Positions 32,328 to 41,783 of a stretch of 64,000 bases of DNA are shown here, in pieces. The notes under the pieces are model-generated. The model did not search any database and was not told where the DNA came from. It saw only the letters and a list, made by a program, of their open reading frames with translations. Made by a program: the position numbers and the translations under genes. Origin of the DNA: Maribacter sp. MJ134 (GTDB taxonomy: Bacteria > Bacteroidota > Bacteroidia > Flavobacteriales > Flavobacteriaceae); the NCBI RefSeq assembly GCF_003970695.1, contig NZ_CP034570.1, positions 806,001-870,000 of the forward strand. Reading direction: 5' to 3'. Each line of letters opens with the position of its first letter. The first letter of the stretch is position 1.

Positions 32328-34220
32328 ATGGTAGAATCAGGAAGAAAATATGTTTTTGATTTCGATAGTACGTTAACAAGGGTAGAAGCTTTGGATGTAC
32401 TTGCGGAAATGACCCTACAGGGAAAATCCAATAAGGAAGAAATCATCAATGAAATACAGAAAATTACCAACTTGGGTATCGATGGTGATATTTCCTTTAC
32501 GGAATCTCTTGAAAAGCGCATCAAACTATTAAAAGCCAATAAATCTGATCTCGAAGGCCTCGTTGAGGAATTGCGTCAAAAAATATCAAAATCCATAGCT
32601 TCCAACAAAGAGTTTTTTGAAAAATATGCGGATGATATTTATGTAATCTCCTGCGGGTTCAAGGAATTTATTGACCCTATCGTAAAGGAGTATAATATTC
32701 CATCGGAAAGGGTATACGCCAATACCTTTACATTTGATGAGGACGGAAATATTGTTGGGTTCGACGAAGACAATGTACTGTCTCAGCACAATGGTAAAAT
32801 CGAGTGTCTTAAACAAATGAACCTAGAAGGGGAAGTACAGGTTATAGGTGATGGTTATAGTGATTATGTGATGCGGGAAGCCGGAATAGCCGATAAATTC
32901 TTCGCCTACACGGAAAACGTTCATAGGGATAAAGCTGCGGACAATGCCGACCATGTAACACCGAGTCTGGATGAATTTTTATTCGTGAACGATTTACCTA
33001 GGAATATATCTTATCCTAAGAATAGGATTAAAATTCTTCTGTTAGAGAATGTGCATACCGCTGCTTTTGAAAATCTATCGGACGAAGGTTTTTCGGTAGA
33101 ATTGGTGAAACATAGTTTGCCAGAAGAGGAGCTCATAGATAAGATTAAGGGCGTCCATGTTTTAGGTATCCGTTCAAAAACACAGGTAACCCAAAAGGTT
33201 TTGGATGCCGCGGATAAATTATTGGTCGTAGGTGCTTTTTGTATAGGTACTACTCAAATAAACTTAGAGTATGCCAAAAAGAAGGGTGTGGTAGTCTTTA
33301 ATGCGCCATACAGTAATACACGTTCCGTAGTAGAACTCGCCATAGGTGAAATCATCATGTTAATGCGTAGTGTATTCGCCAGAAGTTCCGAAATCCATAA
33401 CGGTCAATGGCAAAAAACAGCCGCTGGATCAAGGGAAGTCCGTGGTAAGAACTTAGGTATTGTAGGTTACGGTAACATAGGTAAGCAACTGTCCGTTCTA
33501 GCAGAGGCCATAGGCATGCGGGTGTATTATTATGATGTTGAGGATAGTCTTGCACTTGGTAATGCCAAAAAATGCAACACCTTAGAGGATTTACTGAATA
33601 TATCGGACGTGGTAACGCTTCATATTGATGACAATCCGGCCAATAAGAATTTTATTGGGGAGCGCGAAATAAACCAAATGAAGAAAGGTGCCATGTTAGT
33701 GAATTTGTCCAGAGGTTTCGTGGTGGATATCGATGCTTTGGTAGCGGCACTAGAAAGCGGTCAGGTAGGTGGGGCCGCGGTAGATGTATATCCTGAAGAA
33801 CCCCGAAGTAATGGAGATTTTAAGACTAAACTCCAAGGTTTTTCAAATGTGATATTAACTCCTCACGTAGGTGGTAGTACAGAGGAGGCACAAAGAGATA
33901 TAGCCGATTTTGTTCCGAATAAAATCATGGACTATATCAATTCTGGTAATACGGTAGACGCTGTCAATTTTCCTAATATAAGACTTCCGAAACAGAATAA
34001 AGCACACCGTTTCTTGCATATTCATAAGAACGTACCCGGGATTATGGCAAAAATCAACGAAGTACTGGCGAAGTTTGAGCTTAATATTTCCAGTCAATAC
34101 CTGTCAACCGATAGCGAAGTTGGTTACGTGATTACAGATTTGGATAAGGAATACAACAAAGACGTCATCAAAGCCTTGAAAAAGGTAGAGAATACCATTA
34201 AGTTTAGAGTGCTCTATTAA
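32328..34220 (+). CDS. serA: bifunctional phosphoserine phosphatase / D-3-phosphoglycerate dehydrogenase fusion
   Basis: A 630-residue fusion. Residues about 1-225 are a HAD-type phosphoserine phosphatase: motif I DFDSTLT (Asp11, Asp13), motif II VISCGF, motif IV GDGYSDYVMREAG. Residues about 230-545 are a D-3-phosphoglycerate dehydrogenase with the GYGNIGKQ nucleotide fold, the catalytic arginine in NLSRG, the glutamate in PEEPRSNGDF and the histidine in LTPHVGGSTEEAQ. Residues about 560-630 are an ACT regulatory domain (VPGIMAKINEVLAKFELNISSQ). The two joined activities are the first and third steps of serine synthesis; the middle enzyme, SerC, is not encoded in this window. The ACT domain suggests feedback by serine. 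Confidence 0.94.
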   Translation: MVESGRKYVFDFDSTLTRVEALDVLAEMTLQGKSNKEEIINEIQKITNLGIDGDISFTESLEKRIKLLKANKSDLEGLVEELRQKISKSIASNKEFFEKYADDIYVISCGFKEFIDPIVKEYNIPSERVYANTFTFDEDGNIVGFDEDNVLSQHNGKIECLKQMNLEGEVQVIGDGYSDYVMREAGIADKFFAYTENVHRDKAADNADHVTPSLDEFLFVNDLPRNISYPKNRIKILLLENVHTAAFENLSDEGFSVELVKHSLPEEELIDKIKGVHVLGIRSKTQVTQKVLDAADKLLVVGAFCIGTTQINLEYAKKKGVVVFNAPYSNTRSVVELAIGEIIMLMRSVFARSSEIHNGQWQKTAAGSREVRGKNLGIVGYGNIGKQLSVLAEAIGMRVYYYDVEDSLALGNAKKCNTLEDLLNISDVVTLHIDDNPANKNFIGEREINQMKKGAMLVNLSRGFVVDIDALVAALESGQVGGAAVDVYPEEPRSNGDFKTKLQGFSNVILTPHVGGSTEEAQRDIADFVPNKIMDYINSGNTVDAVNFPNIRLPKQNKAHRFLHIHKNVPGIMAKINEVLAKFELNISSQYLSTDSEVGYVITDLDKEYNKDVIKALKKVENTIKFRVLY

Positions 34221-34373
34221 AATACCACACTGCAATAGTTATCAAATAGAAAATAATTAACTACTGGATTTTCTGCTAGTTGAATTATAGCGACACTTTA
34301 AAAGGGTATAGCATGTATTGACCAGAGGCGGCTTCTAAATTGAGTTCGAAGTTTTTAATTGAATCCCTTTTTT

Positions 34374-34847
34374 CTATTGATGGTGATAGGGTTCATTCTT
34401 TAAAATGGTAAAGGCTCGGTACAATTGTTCCACCATGAACAACCGCACCATTTGATGGGAGAAAGTCATTTTAGACAAACTTATTTTCCCTGAAGCAGCC
34501 TTATAAACCATATCACTAAAACCATAGGGTCCCCCGATTACGAATACCAATTGTTTGAGGCCGGAATTCATCTTTTTTTGTAGATACCCGGAAAAATCGA
34601 TAGAAGAAAATTGTTTACCGCCTTCGTCTAAAAGAATAAGGGTATCCGTGCTAACCAGCTGTTTGAGAATTAATGCTCCTTCCTTGTTTTTTTGTTGTTC
34701 TTGGGAAAGGTTTTTGGTTTTTTTCAAATCGGGAATTACTTCCATCTTAAAATTGATATAATATCCTAAGCGTTTTTGGTACACGGCAATAAGTTGTTCC
34801 AGTTGGGTACTATCTGTTTTGCCAATAACCAATAGTTTTATAGTCAT
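34374..34847 (-). CDS. rlmH: 23S rRNA (pseudouridine-1915 N3) methyltransferase
   Basis: This SPOUT-class enzyme methylates pseudouridine 1915 in helix 69 of 23S rRNA. I use the internal ATG at 34847, giving 157 residues, the normal length; an upstream ATG adds six hydrophobic residues (MIYFWC) not seen in the family. Typical blocks are KLLVIGKTDS at the start, LILLDEGGKQFSS, VFVIGGPYGFSD (the knot and SAM site), KMTFSHQMVRLFMVEQLYRAF and the conserved end NEPYHH. A TACTTTTG box (34852-34859) sits right before the chosen start, so the mRNA may be nearly leaderless. It is divergent from nadC. Confidence 0.96.
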   Translation of the reverse strand: MTIKLLVIGKTDSTQLEQLIAVYQKRLGYYINFKMEVIPDLKKTKNLSQEQQKNKEGALILKQLVSTDTLILLDEGGKQFSSIDFSGYLQKKMNSGLKQLVFVIGGPYGFSDMVYKAASGKISLSKMTFSHQMVRLFMVEQLYRAFTILKNEPYHHQ

Positions 34848-34910
34848 ACACCAAAAGTAAATCAATTTCCCAAAATGGATTCGTATTTTAGCAGGTGATA
34901 ATACGGTTTT

Positions 34911-35768
34911 ATGATTTCAGAAGAACAGTTCAATAAAGAGATTAAAGGCATCATTTCAAATGCCATACGAGAGGACGTAGGTGATGGTGACCATAGTTCG
35001 CTGGCGTGTATTCCTGAGGACGCTATGGGCAAAGCAAAGTTATTGGTAAAGGACAAGGGAATAATTGCGGGCATCGCTTTTGCTAAAGAAGTCTTTTCAT
35101 ATGTTGATGAAAACCTAGAGGTAGAAACCTTGATTGAAGACGGCAGCCAAGTTACCCATGGTGATATTGTGTTTTATGTAAAAGGGAGCTCACAAAGTAT
35201 TCTAAAGGCGGAAAGATTAGTGCTCAATGCCATGCAACGTATGAGTGCAATAGCGACCAAGACCAATTTTTTTGTCAATTTACTGGAGGGTACGGATACT
35301 AAAATTCTGGATACAAGAAAAACTACGCCAGGCATACGGGCTTTGGAAAAATGGGCGGTAAAGATTGGTGGAGGAGAGAACCACAGGTTTGCCCTTTATG
35401 ACATGATTATGTTGAAGGACAACCATATCGATTTTGCCGGAGGTATTACAAAGGCCATTGAAAAGACACAGCGTTATTTAAGCGATACGGGCCGTGATTT
35501 AAAGATTATCGTCGAAGCCCGAAACCTCGAAGAGATAAAAGAAATCCTAAAATCAGATGGGGTCTACCGTATTCTTATCGATAACTTCAATTATGAAGAT
35601 ACGCGAGAAGCGGTTAGACTGATCGGTGACGAATGCCTAACGGAATCCTCAGGAGGTATAAACGAAGAAACAATCCGTAATTATGCGGAGTGCGGTGTGG
35701 ACTATATTTCCTCAGGAGCGCTAACACATTCGGTTTATAATATGGACCTAAGCCTTAAAGCGGTATAA
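34911..35768 (+). CDS. nadC: nicotinate-nucleotide pyrophosphorylase (carboxylating)
   Basis: Also called quinolinate phosphoribosyltransferase, this enzyme joins quinolinate and PRPP to give nicotinate mononucleotide, the committed step of de novo NAD synthesis. The 285 residues carry DVGDGDHSSLACIP at the start, LDTRKTTPGIRALEKWAVKIGGGENHR (the active-site Arg/Lys loop), LKDNHI, and the barrel end ESSGGINEETIRNYAECGVDYISSGALTHSV. The stop codon is directly followed by the ATG of the YihY gene (TAAATG), so the genes are co-translated. It begins the nadC-yihY-DUF2147-priA cluster. Confidence 0.96.
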   Translation: MISEEQFNKEIKGIISNAIREDVGDGDHSSLACIPEDAMGKAKLLVKDKGIIAGIAFAKEVFSYVDENLEVETLIEDGSQVTHGDIVFYVKGSSQSILKAERLVLNAMQRMSAIATKTNFFVNLLEGTDTKILDTRKTTPGIRALEKWAVKIGGGENHRFALYDMIMLKDNHIDFAGGITKAIEKTQRYLSDTGRDLKIIVEARNLEEIKEILKSDGVYRILIDNFNYEDTREAVRLIGDECLTESSGGINEETIRNYAECGVDYISSGALTHSVYNMDLSLKAV

Positions 35769-36740
35769 ATGTCTGTAGAGATCGAGGAAAAATTGGATAA
35801 GATTCCTATTGTAAATTGGGTGGTTCGGCTGTTGAAAACCGTGAAACTTCCCGGTTTTGAGGGTTTATCCATCTACGATCTCGCAGAGATGTATATTTTG
35901 GGAATTCTTGAGGGCACCTTATCTACCAGAGCAAGTGCCATTGCCTTTAGTCTGTTCATGGCACTTTTTCCACTTTTAATATTTATGGTCACCTTGGTAC
36001 CGTTTTTGGTCTCGTACGTAAGTCTTGAGAACAGTAATTTTGATGCCGAATTCCTTTCTTTTCTAGAATCTTTCCTACCCTCGGCAACAGGGGAATATTT
36101 TGGGGAAATTTTTCAGCAGATCAAGGACCAAAAAAGAGGGGGCTTATTGTCGTCTTCTTTCATAATTTCCATATTCTTGGTGGCAAATGGGGTAAATGCG
36201 ATTTTTGGAGGTTTTGAAACCTCATATCATATAGATTTAACGCGTAATTTTTTTAGACAATACCTGTTTGCACTAATGGTAGGGCTTATTTTGGCCATAC
36301 TTATCATTGTGGGCTTTGTTGCCTTCATTTATTTTGAATTCTACGTATTGGGTTATTTAACGGAATTTGCCGCTAGGCAAGGGGGCTATGTACTCGGTGA
36401 GGATGATATCATGGGCGTACAAATCGCTAAGGTGCTATTCTTCGTAATTTTATCCTATTTTACAACGGCTATCTTATATTATTTTGGAACTAGGGAAGGT
36501 AAACAAGCGCGTTTCTTTTCTATAGGGGCGTTAATGACTACCATTCTATTTTTGGTAACCTCCTACCTTTTTGGAATATATGTAGAAAAATTCGCCAGAT
36601 ATAATGAGCTGTATGGCGCATTGGGAGGTTTATTGATTTTGATGGTTTACATCTGGTTAAATTCTAATATCTTGCTACTTGGATTTGAGTTGAACGCCTC
36701 CTTGAATTCGCTAAGAAAAATTGCTAAGAAAGAAGAATGA
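35769..36740 (+). CDS. YihY/BrkB-family integral membrane protein
   Basis: A 323-residue inner-membrane protein with about six transmembrane helices and the family marks TRASAIAFSLFMALFPLLIF (about residues 55-75), LGGLLILMVYIWLNSNILLLGFELNA near the C-terminus, and a charged tail (RKIAKKEE). The family was once called ribonuclease BN or virulence factor BrkB. It is now regarded as a membrane protein of uncertain function, possibly linked to envelope integrity. It sits between nadC and a DUF2147 gene with direct contact on both sides. Confidence 0.9.
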   Translation: MSVEIEEKLDKIPIVNWVVRLLKTVKLPGFEGLSIYDLAEMYILGILEGTLSTRASAIAFSLFMALFPLLIFMVTLVPFLVSYVSLENSNFDAEFLSFLESFLPSATGEYFGEIFQQIKDQKRGGLLSSSFIISIFLVANGVNAIFGGFETSYHIDLTRNFFRQYLFALMVGLILAILIIVGFVAFIYFEFYVLGYLTEFAARQGGYVLGEDDIMGVQIAKVLFFVILSYFTTAILYYFGTREGKQARFFSIGALMTTILFLVTSYLFGIYVEKFARYNELYGALGGLLILMVYIWLNSNILLLGFELNASLNSLRKIAKKEE

Positions 36741-37177
36741 TAGATTCCGTTAGAGTATTGCTCATAATATTTTTTGTGTGCTTCACAGGCACAATGATGT
36801 CTCAGTCCGTTTTTGGGAAGTGGAAAACCATTGACGATCGCACCGGTAAACCCAAGGGGATTATCAATATTTATGAGAAAAATGGCTTAATGTATGGATA
36901 CGTTGAAGATATTTTAGAAAAAGGGAAAGAAAACGCCAAATGCATTAAATGTGATGGAGAATTAAAGGATAAACCTGTTGTTGGTATGGAAATCATCACG
37001 GCAGCAAAAGAAAATGAAGACGGAGAATGGAAGGGCAAACGTTTGTTCGACCCAGAACAGGCGATGACATTTAGATGTAAAATTTGGTTGAACCCCGATA
37101 ATCCAAATGAACTAAAAGTTAGGGGTTATCTTGCTTTTATTTATCGTACGCAAACCTGGTTGCGTGTGGAGGGCTAA
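36737..37177 (+). CDS. DUF2147 exported protein
   Basis: A 146-residue protein with a signal peptide (about residues 1-22, ending MMSQ). The mature part matches DUF2147: SVFGKWKTIDDRTGKPKGIINIYEKNGLMYGYVEDIL, a CIKCD pair of cysteines, GMEIITAAKENEDGEWKGKRLFDPEQAMTFRCKIW and a VRGYLAFIYRTQTW ending. The predicted fold is a small beta barrel. A 4-bp ATGA overlap couples it to the YihY gene. The role is unknown; an envelope location is likely. priA follows 5 bp later. Confidence 0.9.
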   Translation: MIDSVRVLLIIFFVCFTGTMMSQSVFGKWKTIDDRTGKPKGIINIYEKNGLMYGYVEDILEKGKENAKCIKCDGELKDKPVVGMEIITAAKENEDGEWKGKRLFDPEQAMTFRCKIWLNPDNPNELKVRGYLAFIYRTQTWLRVEG

Positions 37178-37182
37178 AACGT

Positions 37183-39639
37183 ATGGCACATTTTATAGAT
37201 GTAATTTTACCTATTCCGCTAGAAAAGACGTTCACTTATACCATAAATACGGAAGAAGTATCGTTCGTGGAAACGGGTATGCGGGTTTCCGTACCTTTTG
37301 GTAAATCAAAAATATATACAGGAATTATAGCAGCCGTGCATCAAACAGCCCCAGAAATATACGAGGCAAAGGAAATACATCAAATTCTCGATGATTACCC
37401 TATAGTTTCTCCTATACAGCTGCAGCATTGGAAGTGGATCGCTAATTACTACATGTGTACGCTCGGAGAAGTGCTACGAAGCGCCTTGCCGAGTGCATTT
37501 CTTTTAGAGAGTGAAACGTTGGTACTCTTGAATAAGGATGCTGAGGTAGATGAAGATACCTTAATGGATAACGAATTTTTGGTATATGAGGCGCTACAGC
37601 ATCAATCCGTTCTAAAGGTCCATGAGGTTTCGGCCATTACGGAACGTAAGAATGTAATGCCAATTTTACAACGGTTGTTAGAAAAGAAAATCATTCTATT
37701 AAAGGAAGAGATTTATGAGCAGTATAAACCTAAATTGGTCAAATATATTCGGCTTGGGTCAGTTTACAAAACTGATGATGCTTTAGCGCTATTGTTAGAA
37801 TCTTTAAAACGCGCTCCCAAACAGAGTCAGGCAGTGTTGGCACTTTTTCAACTTCAAGGTGCTTCCAAGAAACCAATAGCCAGTACAGATTTGGAGAAAT
37901 CCAGTAATACCTCTACGGCAGTGACCAAGGCACTGGTGGATAAGGGTATTCTAGAGACCTATTTCATTAGAAAAGATAGGGTAAGTTTTGATGGCTCCAA
38001 GGATGATAACGATACCAAGGATTTGAACGAATACCAAGTAGCAGCTCTAAATGATATAAGAAAATCATTGGATGAGGAAAAAGTGACACTGCTTCATGGT
38101 GTTACCTCCTCGGGTAAAACCGAAGTATATGTAAAATTGATTGCCGATTATATTAAGAAAGGAAAGCAAATCCTCTATTTGCTCCCGGAAATTGCACTGA
38201 CTACACAGCTTATTTCTCGATTGCAGGAATATTTCGGAGAAAAGATTGCCATCTATCACTCAAAGTATAACGTCCATGAAAGGATAGAGGTCTGGAATAA
38301 CGTATTGCATCAAAAGCCCAAGGCACAACTGGTCATAGGGGCCAGGTCGGCTTTATTTCTACCTTTTAAGGAACTGGGACTAATTATTGTTGATGAGGAG
38401 CACGAGAGTTCTTTTAAACAGTTTGACCCCGCACCAAGGTACCATGCTAGGGACGCTGCCATAGTTCTTGGGAACTTACATCAATCCAGAATTGTTCTGG
38501 GCTCCGCCACACCAAGCGTAGAAAGTTTTTACAATGTGCAACAAGGAAAATACGGCTACGCAGAAATAAGTAGGAGGTTCGGTAATGTACTTATGCCGGA
38601 TATGGAGTTGGTGGATATAAAGGAAGCCCAACGCAAGAAAAGACTTAAGGGCCATTTTTCAGAACGCTTACTCCAAGAAATGTCAGAAGCATTGGAAATG
38701 GGGGAGCAAATTATTCTTTTTCAAAACAGAAGAGGCTATGCACCCGTATTGGAATGCTTAACCTGTGGACACACACCACAATGCCCTAATTGTGATGTTA
38801 GCCTTACCTACCATCAATATAAAAAGCAATTACGCTGTCACTATTGTAGTCACGCTACGGCAATTCCGGAGAGTTGCCTTGCCTGTGGAGGTTCGGATTT
38901 AGATACAAAAGGATTTGGAACGGAGCAGATTGAGGAAGAAGTAAAAAAACTATTTCCAAAGAGTAAGGTGGGGCGTATGGACTTAGATACCACCAGAGGC
39001 AAGTATGCATATGAAAAAATTATAACGGCTTTTGAACAACAAGAGATGGATATCTTGATCGGAACACAGATGATTACAAAAGGCTTGGATTTTAGGAACG
39101 TAAGGCTTGTTGGAGTCATGAACGCGGATGCCCTTCTGAATTTTCCGGATTATCGCGCCCATGAACGTACCTTTCAATTGTTGACCCAGGTATCGGGCAG
39201 GGCAGGGAGGACCAAAAAAAGGGGAAAAGTAATTATCCAGACCTATAATCCCTATCATCAAATATTAAAGCAGGTATCCACGGGAGAGTATGACGGTATG
39301 TACCAAGAACAATTATATGAAAGGGAACAATACAAATATCCTCCTACGAATAGAATTATAAAAATCACCTTAAAGCACAAGAATTATAATATTCTGAACG
39401 AGGCTGCCGATTGGTTCAGTAGCGCATTGAAGAATGTGGTGAAAGCTACGGTTTTAGGACCAGAATACCCACCAGTATCGCGTATTCGTAACCAATATTT
39501 AAAAAACATATTGGTAAAAATAGATAAGAGCGAATCACTCGGAATTTCAAAAAGAAATATCAGGAGAATAGAGAAGTCGTTCAAGGCAATCTCTGCATAC
39601 CGCAGTGTGCGCGTAATCTATAATGTAGACCATATATAA
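37183..39639 (+). CDS. priA: primosomal protein N', replication restart helicase
   Basis: An 818-residue 3'-to-5' DNA helicase that loads the replisome at stalled forks. The N-terminal DNA-binding domain starts with FIDVILPIPLEKTFTYTI. Walker A is HGVTSSGKTEVYVK, the DEEH box is IIVDEEHESSFKQ, and GSATPSVES is motif III. The zinc-binding subdomain carries CLTCGHTPQCPNCDVSLTYH and CHYCSHATAIPESCLACG, giving eight cysteines for two zincs. Motif V/VI is QVSGRAGR. The length is typical. It ends the nadC cluster and is followed by a strong terminator. Confidence 0.97.
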   Translation: MAHFIDVILPIPLEKTFTYTINTEEVSFVETGMRVSVPFGKSKIYTGIIAAVHQTAPEIYEAKEIHQILDDYPIVSPIQLQHWKWIANYYMCTLGEVLRSALPSAFLLESETLVLLNKDAEVDEDTLMDNEFLVYEALQHQSVLKVHEVSAITERKNVMPILQRLLEKKIILLKEEIYEQYKPKLVKYIRLGSVYKTDDALALLLESLKRAPKQSQAVLALFQLQGASKKPIASTDLEKSSNTSTAVTKALVDKGILETYFIRKDRVSFDGSKDDNDTKDLNEYQVAALNDIRKSLDEEKVTLLHGVTSSGKTEVYVKLIADYIKKGKQILYLLPEIALTTQLISRLQEYFGEKIAIYHSKYNVHERIEVWNNVLHQKPKAQLVIGARSALFLPFKELGLIIVDEEHESSFKQFDPAPRYHARDAAIVLGNLHQSRIVLGSATPSVESFYNVQQGKYGYAEISRRFGNVLMPDMELVDIKEAQRKKRLKGHFSERLLQEMSEALEMGEQIILFQNRRGYAPVLECLTCGHTPQCPNCDVSLTYHQYKKQLRCHYCSHATAIPESCLACGGSDLDTKGFGTEQIEEEVKKLFPKSKVGRMDLDTTRGKYAYEKIITAFEQQEMDILIGTQMITKGLDFRNVRLVGVMNADALLNFPDYRAHERTFQLLTQVSGRAGRTKKRGKVIIQTYNPYHQILKQVSTGEYDGMYQEQLYEREQYKYPPTNRIIKITLKHKNYNILNEAADWFSSALKNVVKATVLGPEYPPVSRIRNQYLKNILVKIDKSESLGISKRNIRRIEKSFKAISAYRSVRVIYNVDHI

Positions 39640-39640
39640 A

Positions 39641-39666
39641 AAAACCGCCTTAGAAGGCGGTTTTTT
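39641..39666. terminator. bidirectional terminator between priA and the LytTR gene
   Basis: The stem CCGCCT/AGGCGG (39645-39650 and 39655-39660) has a 4-base loop and is flanked by an A run on the left and TTTTTT on the right, so it can stop transcription in both directions. Confidence 0.85.
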
Positions 39667-39693
39667 AAAGTACAATTTATATCATATAAGTCT

Positions 39694-40386
39694 TTATACG
39701 TTGCTCAGCGCTTCGGCCAATTCGGTTTTCTTATTTCTACTTAAAGGAATAGATCTTCCACTAACCTCTACGTTTTTACTATTGAATTTCTCAACTTTTT
39801 CCAAATTCACGATGTAAGACTTGTGAATCCTTAAAAATTTCTCCTCTGGCAATTGCTTTTCAAAGGATTTCATTGTTGATAAAATTACGATATTAGCCTC
39901 GTCTGTAACCAGTTTAATGTAGTCGCCAAGGGCTTCAATCCACTTAATATCGTTTAAAATAACCTTTCTTTTCTTAAGATTACTTTTCACGAAAATATGC
40001 TCTTCGTCTTCGGTTACCCTGTTCAATTGCTCATATTTGGCAACAGCTCTTTTGACGGAGGCATCAAAACGTGCCATAGTAATCGGTTTATGTAAATAAT
40101 CCGTTACATCATAATCAAAAGCTTTAAGGGCGTAATCAGGTTTTCCGGTAATCAAAATTACCTGAGGACTGTTATCTAGGGACTCCAGTAGGTCGAATCC
40201 GGTGATGATAGGCATCTCAACATCAAGAAAGATAAGGTCTATCTCGTTGTTTTTAATACCGTTTTTTGCCTCGATCGCATTGCTGTATTCAGCTACCATT
40301 GCTAAGTTAGGATGGTTGTTAACCAGTTTTGCAACGGCCATCCTTTGCATGGATGAATCGTCAACGATAATACTTCTTAATTTCAT
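39694..40386 (-). CDS. LytTR-family response regulator
   Basis: A 230-residue two-component regulator. The receiver domain (about residues 3-120) has the acidic pocket DDSS at residues 9-12, the phosphorylated Asp in LIFLDVEMP (about 55), Thr in LITGKP and Lys in LHKPI. The LytTR DNA-binding domain (about 130-230) carries FVKSNLKKRKVILNDIKWIEALGDYIKL and FLRIHKSYIVNLEKVEKFNSKNVEVSGRSIPLSRNKK. No histidine kinase is adjacent, so the partner lies elsewhere. It is transcribed alone, between the priA terminator and a 233-bp gap leading to rpsF. Confidence 0.93.
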   Translation of the reverse strand: MKLRSIIVDDSSMQRMAVAKLVNNHPNLAMVAEYSNAIEAKNGIKNNEIDLIFLDVEMPIITGFDLLESLDNSPQVILITGKPDYALKAFDYDVTDYLHKPITMARFDASVKRAVAKYEQLNRVTEDEEHIFVKSNLKKRKVILNDIKWIEALGDYIKLVTDEANIVILSTMKSFEKQLPEEKFLRIHKSYIVNLEKVEKFNSKNVEVSGRSIPLSRNKKTELAEALSNV

Positions 40387-40587
40387 AAGGGCTGATTTGT
40401 GGGGTTAAATCATCGACAAATTACTGAAAAACAACGCTGAACTGCAACAAAAGATGTAAACAATGCATTGTTAATTGTGTAACCGGCGATAACCATGGGT
40501 TTTAAGATTTGGTTTATTAATTTCAATATTGCTTCTTCCTATAACGAAGAATTTTCTCTTTTCTTATATTTATTTTAAAATAATACC

Positions 40588-40595
40588 TATTTTTG
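40588..40595 (+). promoter_or_regulatory. candidate -7 box for the rpsF operon
   Basis: TATTTTTG is a perfect TAnnTTTG match ending 24 bp before the rpsF start, leaving a leader of about 15-20 bases. The location supports the start at 40620 rather than an in-frame ATG at 40593, which lies inside the box. Confidence 0.5.
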
Positions 40596-40619
40596 CACTC
40601 CTTAAAACAAAATATAATT

Positions 40620-40961
40620 ATGAACCATTACGAAACTGTTTTCATTTTGAATCCCGTGCTTTCTGATGATCAGATTGCGGAAACAGTTAAGAAATTTGAA
40701 GATTTCTTAATTAAGAATGGAGCCAAAATGGTCGCCAAAGAGAATTGGGGACTGAAAAAATTGGCCTATCCTATCCAAAACAAAAAAAGTGGTTTTTACC
40801 ACTTGTTCGAATTTACTAACTCCGGTGAGGTGGTTACGCCTTACGAACAAGAGTTTAGAAGAGATGAACGTGTAATGCGATTTTTGACCGTTAAACTGGA
40901 CAAGCACGCAATAGCATGGGCAGAAAAAAGGAGAACAAGAAACAAAACAGCTAAAGCTTAA
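40620..40961 (+). CDS. rpsF: 30S ribosomal protein S6
   Basis: S6 binds S18 and the central domain of 16S rRNA. I start at ATG 40620 (113 residues), since [18 protein letters not shown] is the normal N-terminus; a nine-residue upstream extension would begin inside the promoter box. Other family blocks are [25 protein letters not shown] and a basic tail ending KAKA-like (RTRNKTAKA). It heads the classic S6-S18-L9 operon, with 5 bp to rpsR. Confidence 0.96.
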   Translation: MNHYETVFILNPVLSDDQIAETVKKFEDFLIKNGAKMVAKENWGLKKLAYPIQNKKSGFYHLFEFTNSGEVVTPYEQEFRRDERVMRFLTVKLDKHAIAWAEKRRTRNKTAKA

Positions 40962-40966
40962 GTATT

Positions 40967-41263
40967 ATGTCTACATTACAACAACAAGCGAAAGGTAAAA
41001 AGGATGGGGAGATTAGGTATCTAACTCCGTTGAACATTGAAACCAATACAAAAAAGAAATACTGTCGTTTTAAAAAATCTGGCATCAAGTATGTTGATTA
41101 CAAAGACGCGGATTTCTTGATGAAGTTGGTAAACGAACAAGGTAAATTGTTGCCAAGAAGACTTACAGGAACTTCCTTGAAGTATCAGAGAAAAGTAGCC
41201 CAGGCTGTAAAAAGAGCACGTCATTTGGCTTTAATGCCTTACGTTGGTGATTTATTAAAATAA
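40967..41263 (+). CDS. rpsR: 30S ribosomal protein S18
   Basis: A 98-residue small-subunit protein. The conserved core is [62 protein letters not shown] (given here in two parts for reference: the KYVDYKD region and the [11 protein letters not shown] region), which is the part that binds 16S rRNA and S6. It has a short flavobacterial N-terminal extension of about 20 residues. It lies between rpsF and rplI with spacings of 5 and 13 bp. Confidence 0.97.
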   Translation: MSTLQQQAKGKKDGEIRYLTPLNIETNTKKKYCRFKKSGIKYVDYKDADFLMKLVNEQGKLLPRRLTGTSLKYQRKVAQAVKRARHLALMPYVGDLLK

Positions 41264-41276
41264 AAGAAAAGGAATC

Positions 41277-41729
41277 ATGGAGCTTATATTAAAGGAAGAC
41301 GTAGAAAATTTAGGTTTTAAAGACGACTTGGTAACGGTAAAGAACGGATATGGTAGAAATTACCTTATTCCTCAAGGATTGGCTGCGATGGCCACCGTTT
41401 CCGCTAAAAAGGTTTTGGCCGAGAATTTAAAGCAAAGAGCGCACAAAGAGAAGAAAGTTGTTGACGCTGCGAATAAAACGGCTGATGCATTAAAAGCATT
41501 AGAATTGAAGATTTCCGCTAAGACAGGAGCTGGGGACAAATTGTTCGGATCTGTTACTACAATGGATTTAGCTGCTGCTTTAGAGAAGGAAGGTCATGCA
41601 ATAGATAAGAAATTTATCAGCATACAAGGTGGTTCAGTAAAAAGAACAGGCCCTTACAATGCTCAGATAAGACTACACAGAGAAGTCGTTTTAGATTTCC
41701 CTTTTGAAGTAGTTGCAGAAAAAAAGTAA
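41277..41729 (+). CDS. rplI: 50S ribosomal protein L9
   Basis: A 150-residue large-subunit protein with the elongated two-domain layout. The N-domain has MELILKEDVENLGFKDDLVTVKNGYGRNYLIPQGLA (the NGYGRNYLIP loop binds 23S rRNA). A long connecting helix spans about residues 42-74, and the C-domain has GDKLFGSVTTMDLAAAL and GPYNAQIRLHREVVLDFPFEVV. It is the last gene of the S6-S18-L9 operon, followed by a hairpin terminator. Confidence 0.97.
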   Translation: MELILKEDVENLGFKDDLVTVKNGYGRNYLIPQGLAAMATVSAKKVLAENLKQRAHKEKKVVDAANKTADALKALELKISAKTGAGDKLFGSVTTMDLAAALEKEGHAIDKKFISIQGGSVKRTGPYNAQIRLHREVVLDFPFEVVAEKK

Positions 41730-41748
41730 TTTTCATTACTTTAAAATG

Positions 41749-41783
41749 ATAAGCCTTTCAGTTTTCTGAAGGGCTTATTTGTT
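41749..41783 (+). terminator. intrinsic terminator of the rpsF-rpsR-rplI operon
   Basis: ATAAGCCTTTCAG (41749-41761) pairs with CTGAAGGGCTTAT (41766-41778) over 13 bp including one G-U pair, with a TTTT loop and a short T tail. It begins 20 bp after the L9 stop codon. Confidence 0.8.
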
